Source: Cerrena zonata (lineage: Eukaryota; Basidiomycota; Agaricomycetes; Polyporales; Cerrenaceae). Taken from it: a DNA stretch of 64,000 nucleotides. This document shows positions 1-11,404 of this stretch, in pieces. The DNA lies in assembly GCA_038087015.1 (NCBI GenBank), contig JASBNA010000070.1:124001-188000 (forward strand), read 5' to 3'. The notes under the pieces were generated by a model. It was not told the DNA's origin and made no database searches. It saw only the letters and a program-made list of their open reading frames with translations. Within the stretch, counting starts at the first letter, position 1, and each line of letters starts with the position of its first letter. The translations under genes and the position numbers were made by a program.

Positions 1-1432
1 ATTATTAGCCACTCCGGATTAGACACGTCTGAAGCTTGCTTCTTGCGACGGCTGGCTCGTGCACTGGGTAAGTCTGCCATGGCACATTGATCGTCTTACT
101 CCGTGCGCTGGTGCTGATACTCCTCCTTCTAGGAATAACCATAGCGCCCAGCTTCTCTCGTCGCAGTACACATCTCATTTGTCCAGCCCGTACAGGCCCG
201 AAATTCGATAAAGCAGTCGAATGGGGAATTCCTGTCATCGACATGGATTGGTTTGAAGAGATGGTTAAAATAGGATATGTTCCTGGGATGGAACAAATCA
301 TAGATTTGGCGGCTGTCAATAGCGAGAAGGGGAAGGGGAAGCAGAGAGCTATGGATACGATGTCTGACATAACGAACAGTAAGTTTCCTACGAAATGACA
401 TTCAACGGGTGTTTCTGACTTGTTCGTCTCCGTGATAGATGGACCCGCGATACCTGCGCGGAGATCTCGAAGTCCAGCACCAATGGATGTCGATAGCATG
501 CCAGATTCAGCTGTTGATGAACAGTTCTTCTTCGGCCAACCTCATCTTCTCCTTGATGATCCTCCGTCGTCACCAAATCACCATTCTGGCTCACCCCCTG
601 GGACCTCACCACCCTCTAGTCGTGCACCTACAGCTGAACCTCAGTCATCACAAGTGTTGCTACAGCCTATTCGGCCTGCCCTGCACAAGCAAATTCTCAC
701 GTTGGCCCGCAAGCACCTCCTGCGGGACCTACACCGAGTCAGCTCGCACTGCAATATGACAAGGAACATACTCAGATACCTTCTTCACGTACCCCTTCAC
801 CCATGAAGGTCTTTTCACCTAGAAGGCCGATCAACAGAGAATCGTCTGGGATGTTGAACACATCGTCGTTAGGGAAGCGACCAGCATCTGAGGTACAGGA
901 AGACGATATGTCAGGGGTGATTACTACGCCCGAACCTGTTGTACGACCCAAGCGTGGACGACCGCCGTCGAAGTCGAAGGTATATTACAATTTACATCTC
1001 AATACTATCACATCCTGATTGAGATGTGTTGCTTAGTTATGGGAAGATAATTCTCGCACAGACATCGCTAACATATCGAGTTCCCTTGGCCCAGGAGACA
1101 CCACGGTGTCAATAACCTCTCCTGAGAAAACTGGCGAGCGACCTCCTCCGGAAGACACCAGCCTCGATTACGAGGCGCCTTCCCAAGTGGCACAGCGAGA
1201 CAAATTACTCAGGATGCTTCAAAATCCTGGTAAGGGTAAGAATATCTGGGAGCCTTCGTGTGACGACGACGACGATGCATCGGTTATCATGCTCAGTCGT
1301 CCTCCACCCCCCAAAAAGGCTCGTCCGGCTAAGGTCAAACCAGCTCCTGTCGTAGAGAGTGCCGTGCAAAATAATGTACCACCTAGACCAAGGCCTAAGC
1401 CTAGGAAAAAGGCAAGAGTTTCCAAAGATTGA
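1..1432 (+). CDS. BRCT-domain and AT-hook protein, 3' part (TopBP1/Dpb11/Rad4-like)
   Basis: The gene enters from the left edge. Exons 1-67 and 133-378 encode a BRCT repeat (STHLICPARTG, then VEWGIPVIDMDWFEEM with the conserved Trp). Exon 439 onward begins a long low-complexity tail with PMDVDS, an AT-hook-like RPKRGRPPSKSK near 950-979, and a basic end KPRKKARVSKD before the stop at 1430-1432. A further intron starts at 980. The junction between about 610 and 690 is unresolved: the frame used from 439 must change to the one open from 638, probably by a 44- or 47-base intron ending CTACAG at 665 with branch point GCTGAAC. BRCT scaffolds of this kind bind phosphorylated replication and checkpoint proteins in the nucleus. 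Assignment to the TopBP1/Dpb11 family rests on this one repeat and is tentative. Confidence 0.6.
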
Positions 1433-2054
1433 TATTAGCACATTTGTATCGCTGGACAATTTATATCGTAGGATGGAATGTAAAGTACTTATGGTGATAA
1501 TAACAAGCAGTAACTCAAATTTGTGTGTTCGTCTCAAACCCACGTCAGTTCGCGGACATTCTATACATGACAATGACCAGGTGACCACTCAGAAACCGAG
1601 AGCTAACGTAGCTCAAGAAAGTCCATAGAAAGCAGATGAAAGTATCCATATAACACATCGTCGTAATCAGTCATTATCGTAAAGTAAGTCGTCAGATGGA
1701 TAAGAGATGAGAGCGATGAGAAATCAAACGCAAAACTGGGTAGACGGAGTAAAGGAGATGAGGGGGAGGTAAGGAGATAAGGGTGTCGCAAAGGTGGTGT
1801 CGCAGGAGTACAAGGTGTGATACAGGGGTGGGTGGATGAAGAGGAGGATAGGGTGGTGAATGAGATAAGGATACGATGTGCAAAGAGATATTGGAGGAAG
1901 CAGAAAACTCTAAGAACTACAACCGAGGAGATCAACCTCTACAGACCTAGTGTCTGGAAGTACCAAAAACAAGTCGGGATGAACACTGAGCATCCATTAG
2001 TCCATATGAACCACAAAGAAGAGGTGGAAAGCAAAACAGATACGGCAAAGGGGA
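1433..2054. other. Convergent intergenic region
   Basis: This lies between two converging genes and holds their 3' untranslated regions. Frames open here are short and show no protein-like composition. The stretch 1690-1860 is purine-rich on the + strand. I see no RNA gene or repeat. Confidence 0.6.
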
Positions 2055-5017
2055 CTACCACATGTCGTCATTGGGAGGATGGCTTCGACGACTTCCATTC
2101 CATGAATGTTCTTCATGCTCAGGTTCGAGCGAATTTCTCCATGGAACACTAGGGAAGTGCATCCTCACGCCTGTGATAGGGTCCGTCAGCGCCGTCGTCA
2201 TACTCGAATTCGTATTTGTGTCATTTGTCCTCGATGAAGTGATAGTCCCGTCATTGGTCAACAACGGGGTTCTTGAAGAAGATGCCGAGAGCTCGTTGAT
2301 AGGTGGAAATGTACCGCGGACGGGAGAGGACGGTGAACCAGGCCTGGTGTAAGGTGGACTTCCCATGCTTCCTCGACCGCTTCTACCACCAAATACAGCG
2401 GAAAGCGGAGGCGATGAAAGACCAACATCTGCTACCTCGCTAGCTCTTCTCCGATCAAACTCCGAGACAGAACTTGAATGTGCCAAGGAGCGATTGCTGC
2501 TCATGGTTCGATCATGTGAGTGAGATGAACCAGAGGGACGGGATGAACCAGAAGCTGTCAAGGTATGGTGTGAAGCGGGAGCAGATCCGGAGGGACTATG
2601 GGATGAGTAGGGGTCGAGGTGAGAACGCATTGAATGGAGAGAAGCTTCCTCAGAGATGTGAGATGGTTGGTGAATGACGACCGGCTAGAAATAGAAATCA
2701 TATTCAACAAAGTTCAGCAAAGAATGAAAATGAATTGAGCTTACCATTCCGAAGGTTGTCCGTCTGGGATCCCGAAGCCCATCGCCACCACCGGTGGAAA
2801 TATTTCTCCAGCCCTCTCTAGCGAGAGGTGGTTCTTCCTCCAATACGTCGATCTGAATTCCGATACTGCTACGGTTCGTGAGGGGACTATTACTGCTTGA
2901 GTATGAGTCTCTCCATGTTCGGGGTGTAGGCAATGCCACGAGACCAGGAGGGAACGCTGGTCGGGCATTCACGAACGGCGAGGCAGGGGCAGGGGCAGGA
3001 ATATCCAAAATATCCACCGTTTGACCTTGATCAGAAGCATGGGACTGAGCCTGAGAGTCATCATAAGTGGGAGGATCGGTAGGCACGCTTAAGGTCTCGC
3101 TCCCTGCACCTCCTGCTCTTGGGGTACTGCTTGATCCCGACTGGGAGAAAGTAGGTACCGTAGGAGAGTCTTCAATAACTGCAATTGTCGACGGGACATC
3201 ATAGTTGTCACTAACGGGCGTGCTTACAGCATCATGATACACTGTATTGCCGCTAGTTCCACTCCTGGCACTGACACTGGAAATAGGTCTCGATCCGGCA
3301 GTCAGATAACCAAGGTTGCTTCCGCGAGAGTTGCGACTATTGTTAGGACTAGGGTTCAAATCAGGGTCGTTGGCAGGTGGGCGCCATGACGAAGGCCTGG
3401 AACGAGAGTCGCGTCGAGAATGTCCACGGGGAGGGGTGCGGGTGTAAGGGTCGACTGTAGGGATGACAAGATGAGGGTCAGACTGTGTAGCACCAGATAG
3501 ACGCTTGAACCAGCTGAAGCGTCCCAGTCGACCTGAAAGGCTGGAAAGACCGAGAGGATCACGATAACCAGTACTTGGACCGGCTTCAGGATCATTGAGC
3601 AATGAAGTTGAGATTGTACGAGGTGTATCTGTATCGCCAACTTTCACACGTCGTGCAGTGAGTAGCTCGACGCCTTCTTGAGGATCAAGTTCCAAACTAC
3701 CTAGACTCTTTTGTGAACCAAGGGACCGATCCAACGAGTCTTTGCGCGAATGACCAGAACCGTGAGATGTACGAACGGCACTAAGCACCCCAAGACCATC
3801 GGGGTCAAGCCGGCGAGGTGGAAGGAGGGGTGAATTTTCACCAATCTGAGGCGATGCTTCGACGAGGCGAATACCCGGGGGAGGAGGAGTATGAGGTTCA
3901 TCTTGTTCAGACATCATACGACTTAGAAGTTCTGGGTCAATGATATGACCTGTCCGTGGAGGGGAGGATCTGGTAGTTCCGCCGCCAACAACGGCTGCAG
4001 CTGGCAGACTGACAAGCGTTTCAGTCCCAGACTTGGTCTGGCTCATCTCTTCTGTGAAAGTGGCATCGCGAAGACTCCGTCTGGTCAAGAATGGGTCATG
4101 TTCCTCGCCGCTCCCTCTTGGGGAGCCCTCACCAGGACTACGGGTATCCTCCTCAACGTGGGTGCGGTATTCCGGAGGTTGAACAATTTCCCATCCCGTC
4201 CAAATTGGCGTTGCTGCTGACCGGGCAGGCCGTGAAAACAAACTGGTTGAACGATTCCAGAAACTGGAGGTTTCACCAGGTTCTTCAGGTGCTTGGCGAC
4301 GCTGGCGTTGTCGACAAAGGAGGAAAATAACGAGACCGATGAGAACCAGAAGAATGAAGCCCAAAACACTTCCGAGAATCGCACCAAGTGTGGCCGGTGA
4401 GATACCGTGGGAAGTACCCGCCGGAGTGGCGGTGGGAACGGATAACGACGAAGTAGTAGAGGACAGGGAAGTGGGGGATGATAGGGAGGTCGAGGATGAT
4501 GAAGAGGTAAATTCGGTTGTAGATGAAGAAGTCTCTGTTGGAGACGAGGGTGTCGCAGAGGGGGCAGGTGTAGGTGTAGGTTGAGAGCTGGTAGAGGGTG
4601 GTGGCGTCAGGCCACCATACGTCCATATTCCGTCAGTGCCCAGCGGAATCTAGCAAGATGTCAGCATATGACACTGAGTAGTAAGGTACCGAGGACGGGT
4701 TTAGACGGGTCAGTGTCGTCTCACTATCTCAATCCGACGTATTGACATGACGAGCACGAGACGATGTAAGGTTTAAGCACTCCGCTATCAAGATAGCAAT
4801 CAAGCAAAACCTCGATCATCCAAACCCCCAATACACGTTGCTCGCACCATGCAAGTGAGCACAGATAGAAAACACTCACAGATGGACCGAAATAAGTGAG
4901 AGGCAACGTCATTGTTGCAAAGGAGGTAGAGACATCTCCATTGGCATCCGTGACTTCGGTAGAGACTAGAGTCAACCAGGAGGGTAATGCCTGTGTAGGT
5001 TGCACGAAAGTGGCCAT
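2055..5017 (-). CDS. Single-pass membrane protein with Ser/Thr-rich stalk and long disordered cytoplasmic tail
   Basis: Three exons in phase: 4880-5017, 2745-4649 and 2055-2684, about 890 residues. Splice sites are clear (GTGAGT/CTAG and GTAAGC/CTAG). The N-terminus MATFVQPTQALPSWL has no obvious signal peptide. Residues about 55-110 are a Ser/Thr/Pro-rich, probably O-glycosylated stalk. One transmembrane helix follows (GFILLVLIGLVIFLL), then a basic stop-transfer (CRQRQRRQ) and about 740 residues of Ser/Pro/Arg-rich, disordered tail. This is the architecture of fungal cell-surface sensor-like proteins (Mid2/Skg6-like layout), but I recognise no catalytic domain, so the function is unknown. 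It converges on the BRCT gene. The start was chosen because exon 1 gives exactly 46 codons and joins exon 2 in phase 0. Confidence 0.7.
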
Positions 5018-6021
5018 AGGGTAGCTGAGGGTATGCAGAGATAGTCGTGACTGTGAAAGAGTCGTAAGTAGAGAGCGTGGGTGTGCGTTATGGTTCTATT
5101 GCAAGTCTATCGTTAGCTTCTATCTCCGAAACCCTGACAAAATGATGCTCACGATCTATGTCAGTCGTCAGACCGCGTTTGCTCGTACAAGCATGCGCAG
5201 TGCGGAATAAAGGAAGATGGGATGTCTCGGAGGGGAAGAGGATGGAGGAGAACGCTGAACACGTTCAGGTTCAAGTCGTCTATTTCAACTTTCGCGTAAT
5301 TTCGCCGCCCGCACGTGACGACTCACAAAAATTAGCCTTTTCTAGACGAAACAACGATGAACGCACTGTCATTGATATTAGCCACAGGATTATAGGCCAG
5401 CCTAACGATGTCCATATACGTATTCCATATCGAATGGAGGCCAGTTGGAAGTCGGATAAACTCCCAAACGTGCCTTAAAAGCTCGCCGGTACTCACCACT
5501 TGAAAAAGTGCTTGCGCAAATCTTTTCTCAGAGCTTGTTCAAAAAATTCCTATGAGCTCGTGTAGTAGGAGCATTATCCTGAGACCGACTGAGGGTGAAC
5601 ACGATAGAATTGTCGAAATACAATTCAGGCTAACAAAAAAAAGGTCTGGCAACTTTGAATTTGGATGAGCGACATACATTGAGCTCTAGAATACGGGCGA
5701 TTGTTTCTCCTATTACAATAATAGAAGACACTGTAAAGATGGAAAGCTGGAGGGAGAATGAACGACTGAAAACTTAGGGACGAAGTCCAACTTGTTGAAA
5801 TCACTGATTAGGAAATCGGTGCCCCTAAAAAGGAAATGTCTGGACGGTTCAGACTTCGGTGAGTTTGGGGTGGTAGGGTTCGCCACCTAACAACAGTCGG
5901 ATTTTCCATAACATGTACCACGTAGTTATCATTCGGTCGTTACAACAATCATAAAGACATAAGTATCGTATCAAGGATCTGCTACAATATCCAATTTCGA
6001 AGTCCGTTACACTACAGAGGC
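5018..6021. other. Intergenic region upstream of the membrane protein and downstream of DyP copy 1
   Basis: It contains the 5' region of the membrane-protein gene at its left end and the 3' region of the peroxidase at its right end. A + frame at 5158-5478 lacks protein-like composition. I see no gene here. Confidence 0.55.
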
Positions 6022-7740
6022 TTAAGCAGTAGCAAACGTAGTCTTCAAAGCAGAGATCGAAGGAGCGAAGAAGTACTCGCCACCCTTGGAAACAACCCAG
6101 TCCGTAGGCAGACTCAAGTTCGCCGTCGCATTCTGTGGGTTGGTTCCGCCCACGACTCGGACGCGGGAGTTGGGGTCAGGTGCTTGGCCTATGATGGGAT
6201 CGAAGCCAGGCGTCTGGTCTGCTGGCTTGCCAAATGGGAAACCTTCGTTGTTCGCCCAAGCTATATGATGGTCAGTAAGTACGGCATCGAGAGACAAAAG
6301 GAGTTCGACATCTACATTGTTGGATGAAATGAAAACCATTGCCAAGGACACTCTGATAGCACCTGAACAGGAGTCCACGATCATGAGTGGTCTTGCCTTG
6401 TTGAGCCTCGGTGGGTGTCACTTCGGGTCCGAATGGGATACCACGACGAATGATACGGTTCCTTTCGACCCGATTCCCGAGATCGTTACGAGGGTTCGTT
6501 TTACGGACATGAGCAGCGAAGGGGCATCGATCCTGCGTCTGGATGTCTTCAGGGAAGCTGTAATCGAAGTTGTTGTTCCGTTGACGATCAGCAGCCAATT
6601 CAGGGTCGTCTTTCAAAGGTGCCAAATCCAGAGGAGCACCTACAAATGGTTGGGTTATGTATCGTTAGATCATAGAGACATATAGGATGACTGACCACTC
6701 TTCCAACGACCCATGAGACGTGCACCCAAAAATTCGCTACCTTGTTCTGGAGTCATCTCACCAATTTGAATGGGGTTTTTCTTCAGGAAAGTATTGAACT
6801 CGGGAACAAGCTGGGAGAGGTAACGGAAAGCCATGATACTGCCTTCAACTGCCCACGAGGGGCGGGAAGTGCGATTGGGGTCATCCTGACGTCCAAGCAA
6901 GATGAACCCTGGGCTAATGGGGTTTCCCTGTCCGGGGAGAGGGTGCGTATCGAAATCTATAACGGCAGGGTTGGAGATCCCATCCAAGAATCCGAAGCTG
7001 AAGTGGATATTATTAGCCGTCTACGATGTACGTTAAAGCACGCCACTCACTGCTCGTGTCCCGCCTCTTCTTTAGGGCGAACATTTCCATTAACGCGGAA
7101 TACCTCATGAATCGTTGTGCCAAGCTTGGACTTGATTTCTGTGATCTTCGCCTCAATGGAGCTTTGGGAATCGCTGGCGATGACAAAGACACCATGAATA
7201 CCGTTCTTGAAAACAGGTAACCAGTCAGGCGTAAATTTGTTATCTTTGATTGTCCCCTTGTCATTGAGTGCTTGAGCATCTGCAAGCTGACCGTTCTCGA
7301 AGAGAGAATCTCCGATGTGATCATTGATCCCAATCTGTTATGTAGGATCAAGCCAATTAGCGGACTACCTTGCCATAAGGAAATACGACATGCAAACCTT
7401 CTTGAGGCCGAACTGAGAGAAGGCAAGTGTAACACCAACAACAGGAACTAAATCAGCCTGGGCTCCTCGAGCAGCAGCTTCTTGCTTGTGCTTCAGAATG
7501 GAGGCCCTGATTCCTTGAGCTTGGGTAGTGGTCGTGATGAAGGGAATGACTTTGGTAAGGTTCTTTCGGAAGGCCGTGACATTATCGTCAATATTGAAGA
7601 AAAGGGTTGCTTCAAACTTCTTGGGGATGCCCGCCCTGAATTACAACTTAGTACAGCTCTGGATAGGATGAGGGAAGGTAGACTTACAAGATGTCGCCTT
7701 GGACGTTGTTAATGTCGACTGGAGGGACGGTAGTACTCAT
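6022..7740 (-). CDS. Dye-decolorizing peroxidase (DyP), copy 1
   Basis: Six exons: 7688-7740, 7398-7635, 7051-7334, 6696-6997, 6316-6639, 6022-6260; 479 residues, normal for the family. DyPs are heme peroxidases that use H2O2 to oxidise dyes and aromatic compounds, with roles proposed in lignin-derived aromatic oxidation. Family hallmarks are present: GFLDGISNP with the distal catalytic Asp, AAHVRKTNPR with the proximal heme-ligating His, and RRGIPFGPEV with the distal Arg. The N-terminus MSTTVPPVDINNVQGDIL shows no signal peptide, so export would need another route. All exon junctions match those of copy 2 at 13629-15345, so the pair arose by duplication of genomic DNA. The product looks intact and functional. 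A TATA-like element lies about 80 bases upstream. Confidence 0.95.
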
Positions 7741-7819
7741 ATTGATTTGTAGAAGAAGAGGATTGTTGGGTTATTGGTTATTGAGGTGAGTGAGGAAATG
7801 ATTGGGCGTACCTCTATCC

Positions 7820-7828
7820 CTTTATATG
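7820..7828 (-). promoter_or_regulatory. TATA-like box of DyP copy 1
   Basis: On the minus strand the sequence reads CATATAAAGGG, 80-88 bases before the ATG at 7740. DyP copy 2 has a TATATAA at a similar distance (15409-15415). Just upstream of each is a shared block, GAGGCAATGTCAACAG in copy 1 and GAGGCAATGCCAACAG in copy 2, so the proximal promoter was duplicated with the gene. Confidence 0.5.
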
Positions 7829-7839
7829 TCTTTCGGTAG

Positions 7840-8460
7840 AGGCAATGTCAACAGCTGAAAGGGGTTAACATCCGGAGGTCGTTAAAGTAGGTCAAACCTC
7901 GCCGACACTGCGCTAACTCTAACGTGTCATTCAGGACATGGCAAGGCGGATCATCTTCCACCAGTAAGCAAGTCTTATCAGAATGGAAATAGGGTAACTA
8001 TTCAAGTTACCTTCGTAATGATTGGACATTAATTATACCAGTCCAGTATACAGTGATTCAAGCTGAAGTTAGTATAGTCAGTAGTAGGCGAATCACATAC
8101 CGTCCATTCGTATTGACTGGTTAACGCTCACCAGCGCGATGGCAAGCTTCATCTGCATTGCATGTCGCGGAAATGATGAAATAAGTCAACGACCCTCTTG
8201 CTCATGACTCATTCCATCGCAGAAAAATACTTGGCAAATGGGGAAATTTCAGCCGAGTCAAACCTTCCTTGTAAAAGGCAGCCAGTGATGCATACGGTCT
8301 AAGAAGCAATAGTAATGGCTAGACACCTGTTCAGAGGGCAGAACCACTTGACTTCCCAGAAATACGACTAGTACCGAGTCGATTAGAGTTGATCCCTACA
8401 CCGGTGGAGTAAGACGAGGCTCCATAGTGGATAGTAGTCGCAGGCGGGGGGATGATGGTG
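7840..8460. other. Duplicated DyP upstream region, copy 1
   Basis: No gene is seen. Short blocks match the region upstream of DyP copy 2: the GAGGCAATG.CAACAG block, CTCACCAGCGCGA near 8128, and CAAATGGGGAA near 8236 (partners near 15425, 16030 and 16152). The order is conserved, which supports one segmental duplication followed by divergence. Confidence 0.5.
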
Positions 8461-8463
8461 GGA

Positions 8464-9062
8464 ACGTTGCTCCGAGAGGTTGTCTGAAGAACACGTGAAG
8501 TCAACATCGTTCACGTAGTTCAATACGTTGTGCATAACATATGCCAAGCCAGACGTAAGGAGCCGGTCCGGGGAAAGGGCTTGAGGGTCCAGATATGTGG
8601 TATGCACGATCACGATTGTGCATTGTAGGCAGTTACAATGATTGGCAGGAATGATCCAATAGAATTGGGCTCGAGGTGAGGTGCGGATGAGATGTCCACG
8701 TCTTTAGACACAAGTATTAGGTCACCGGCTTGACCATGAAGACCTCTCAGTACATCGAGCCATTGACTATCGCGGACCTTACCGCGATAACTTTGGCAAG
8801 GTTAATTCCCGGTTGAGTCCAAGCCTAGATCTGTCTCTCCGAGGACACGTACGCTACCGGAGGATGTAGTCAGATTGCAAATAAGCTCAAGTATCGGTCG
8901 TGAGCGCAAACTCACCTTAGTTCGCTCAACAGACCACCCATCACAAACCTTAGTAGGATGGCCTTAAGTTTGATACCTTCAACACCAAAGGCCATCTAGA
9001 CGAAATGAGATGTAATACTTCTGCTGAGACTCATCGCGTCGGTACGAAGCGAGCGTCAGGTT
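8464..9062 (-). pseudogene. Decayed oligopeptide-transporter (OPT) relic
   Basis: Nucleotide similarity to the OPT gene at 16472-19193 is visible along the whole stretch in the same order and orientation. Examples are CCAAGCCAGACGTAAG (partner near 16939), GGCAGTTACAATGATTGGCA (partner near 17020), GAATTGGGCTC and GCGGATGAGATGTCC (near 17065), ACGTACGCTACCGGAGG (near 17325) and TTTGATACCTTCA (near 17446). It corresponds to parts of exons 9-11. Most of the last exon and all upstream exons are missing, and no frame stays open, so it cannot make a transporter. It sits beside DyP copy 1 exactly as the intact OPT gene sits beside DyP copy 2, so the pair was duplicated and this transporter copy then degenerated. 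Confidence 0.8.
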
Positions 9063-9159
9063 CGATTTCCTTCAATACAAATTGTTGTTATACTCTGGTA
9101 TGATGCTAAATATAGAAAATAATAATACTAGTAGTCAGCCATACCTCAACTTGAAGCCA

Positions 9160-10030
9160 CCTTTTCTCGTGTTCATCAATAATCCCCTGCATAAGCCTTG
9201 CAGCATGACGTTCCAAGATACTTTGCGGCGCTAGTCCTGTGAGAAGCTCCTGCATAGCGTGAGGTACGTAGGGGGTGACTTCCTCGCTCCGATACCTATT
9301 CCATGGGTAGCGACTATGCCTACATAAACCGGACCTCTAAGGGCGACCCGTAGCGCTCATCCGCGTTAAGACAACGAGTGAGTTGATAGAGGAAGACTTT
9401 AGATCGTGCGTAAGTAGACAGTCGAGGGATGGAAATGTCGGCAGATCTAGAGCCTACGATGACGAGTTCTACAGGACCTCCAGTGGTTTGTGATTGCGGA
9501 AGGAATGCATAGGTGAGGTTGAAAGGAAAAAGAGCGTTAACTCCGAGTAAGTCCTCTCCTTCACATGCGTCAATTCTGCCAATTGATAGAGAATAGCTCC
9601 AAATGAATAAACATCTGGATATACCTTTGTGAACGAATACTGCCTCCTCCGACATTGTTGATGAAGAGAGCGAGATGTAAATCTTTGAACTGCTCAGCGA
9701 TCTTCTTGAAATCGATATCAACTGCGTCTGTCAACGATATGAAGTATTTGTTGTCTTCGGCCGTCTCGCGCTAGAATGAATTTCGTCTATGACGCCCTTC
9801 AGCTTCGATCTCGTTCCGGCTATGAAGCATCAGGTTGAATCCTTGATCATAAAGCTCCACCGCGGTTGCACGTCCTATACCGTCTGATGCGCCTGTAACG
9901 AGTGTGTATGATTCCTCTTCACGGAGGAATTTATGCAAAGAGGGCGGGCGGAGGTAGTAAAACCAAACAAATGAAGCTGACCGGTGGAAAAGGTACATAG
10001 CAGTCGTGAACCCCATAGCAGTGAAAGCCC
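9160..10030 (-). pseudogene. Short-chain dehydrogenase/reductase relic (3-ketoacyl-CoA or hydroxysteroid reductase type)
   Basis: Reading right to left, an N-terminal segment MGFTTAMYLFHRSASFVWFY leads to the Rossmann motif TLVTGASDGIG. Then come LFINNVGGGS, an apparent intron (GTATAT..GGCAG, about 9567-9626), a strand segment ending ELVIVGSRSAD, and the active-site motif YARSK. The C-terminal block begins TPYVPHAMQELL. These pieces lie in at least three frames: the frame breaks after HSRNE near 9800, again after the YARSK segment near 9345, and again near 9280. The family reduces 3-keto groups at the ER membrane. With several frame breaks this copy is almost certainly dead. No intact parent copy lies in the window. 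Confidence 0.75.
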
Positions 10031-10640
10031 GGGTTAGTGTCTTGTCTGCCAGTGCCTTCTTATTGCAAGGTTGATATGTGCGTGAAGAAAGTCTTTAGTC
10101 GAGCGTCCCCTGGCATTCCTGACGTCACGGCCTCGAGTCTTCCAAGTACCTAGATCAATTCCTCCGAACTTCCCTGTACTGAGTGTTCTGTTCCATAGCA
10201 GAGCCTCTAATTACTAGAACAATCAAAAATGATTAGTACAAACAGCAATATTCTTAGATACGACCCTACAGCACATCGTAGATTGATACTTTTATACATA
10301 TTATCCATATACCTTCAAGTTGAAGGTGATGATCTTTGTGATGGATTATAATCGTAGGGAACCTGAATGTGGATTGGAGACCTGGGTAGAGATCAGAGCC
10401 ACTGTCAGTTCGATGACGTACAAGCCGTCATAGCGGTACCTATAAAGTTGCGTCTCAGTAAATATCTTTCATCTAGTGGATAAGAGTCCGATACTAACCC
10501 TCTTCATGGGGCAATTTGATTTAGACTTGGTTCCATTGATCACTCGTATTGGAGTACCGTTACAGAAAGATACCTATATGTTGTCCTTAATCCTGGGTCA
10601 CAAAGGTGAAGAAAGAGGTACCACTAGCTTACAAACAGGG
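10031..10640. other. Intergenic, between two relics
   Basis: AT-rich and without a credible frame. The + frame at 10476-10661 has no recognisable motif. It probably consists of decayed remains of the neighbouring relics. Confidence 0.5.
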
Positions 10641-10645
10641 CCTGG

Positions 10646-11105
10646 TTATGCGGGTGTTTGATCCCGATCTGTTCGCCGAACATTGTCTGGACAAGGATTA
10701 GACCAATCAATACGAAGAGATATTTTGTACTCACCCCTTTCCCCGTCAACCACCAGCGCCAGTATACATCCTAACACGATTAATATGAAGAGGGAATATG
10801 ACGAAAACTGGGAAGTAGGGACATACAAAGTAAATCCGTGGTCATAGTCGTCTGTATAGTGACCCGATACGACGATGCTATAAACACCGTCAACCTTGGA
10901 GCCCGAAATACCGGCGAAGATTTTGGTATGAATACCACAGTCACTACATTGTTGTCTAGGAGAGTTCAATCGCATAATTCAAATGTTAGTATCCTCCACT
11001 GATCAAACTCACCGCTTCTCCTAGAAGCCAGTGAAGAGAGCAATGCCAGGGATTTTGCCAAATCGAGCACTAGTCAGCTAGTTCAAAGAGTCTCAAGTTT
11101 GCACG
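10646..11105 (-). pseudogene. SRA-YDG domain relic
   Basis: The minus strand reads FGKIPGIALFTG, a stop or frame break, then an apparent intron (GTGAGT at about 11012 to CTCCTAG at about 10960). It continues with GIHTKIFAGISGSKVDGVYS, IVVSGHYTDDYDHGF, another intron, and MYTGAGG followed by an in-frame stop. FGxIPG, HxxxxAGIxG, SIVxSGxYxDDxDxG and YTGAGG are the signature blocks of the SRA-YDG fold, which binds methylated or modified CpG DNA and is expanded in Agaricomycetes. The premature stops around 11015 and 10740 indicate a non-functional copy. The flanking histone- or zinc-binding parts usual in this family are not seen. Confidence 0.75.
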
Positions 11106-11404
11106 AGAAAAATACATAGCGCTGACGTTTTGGCCCCCTCTCCCCATAATTGTGGGCTCTATCATTTCCGAGATTACTTGCTGAAAAACGCAGCTTGTCT
11201 GGAGTAATGGTCAGTTCGAACGATAAGAGGCTCCTGGATCCCAGTAAGGGTGGGAAACCGGGCCGGGGCCAGCAATGCTATAATCTTCGTCTGCCAGTGT
11301 GCCAGATAACCACCATCTCCGGTCATTGCAAGCCTGAGTAAGCCTACTATTCCGCTTTTCATGCAGTTGAGGATTCTCATCATCTACCCTTTGTCAGACT
11401 AAAG
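11106..11404. other. Upstream region of the F-box gene
   Basis: No coding sequence can be supported. The F-box ATG is at 11405, preceded by AGACTAAAG. It is the only presumed promoter of that gene. Confidence 0.5.

Noticed and set aside
1205..1588. Minus-strand ORFs of 127 and 68 codons
   Set aside because: Antisense shadows of the BRCT gene's last exon, whose repetitive GAC codons and proline codons keep the other strand open.
5158..5478. 106-codon + strand ORF
   Set aside because: No motif, no conserved splice context, and it lies in a promoter region.
9560..9640. A kinase-like string PDVYSFGAILYQLAE in one frame of the minus strand
   Set aside because: It spans the retained intron of the dehydrogenase relic, has no other kinase motif around it, and the dehydrogenase blocks on both sides explain the sequence better.
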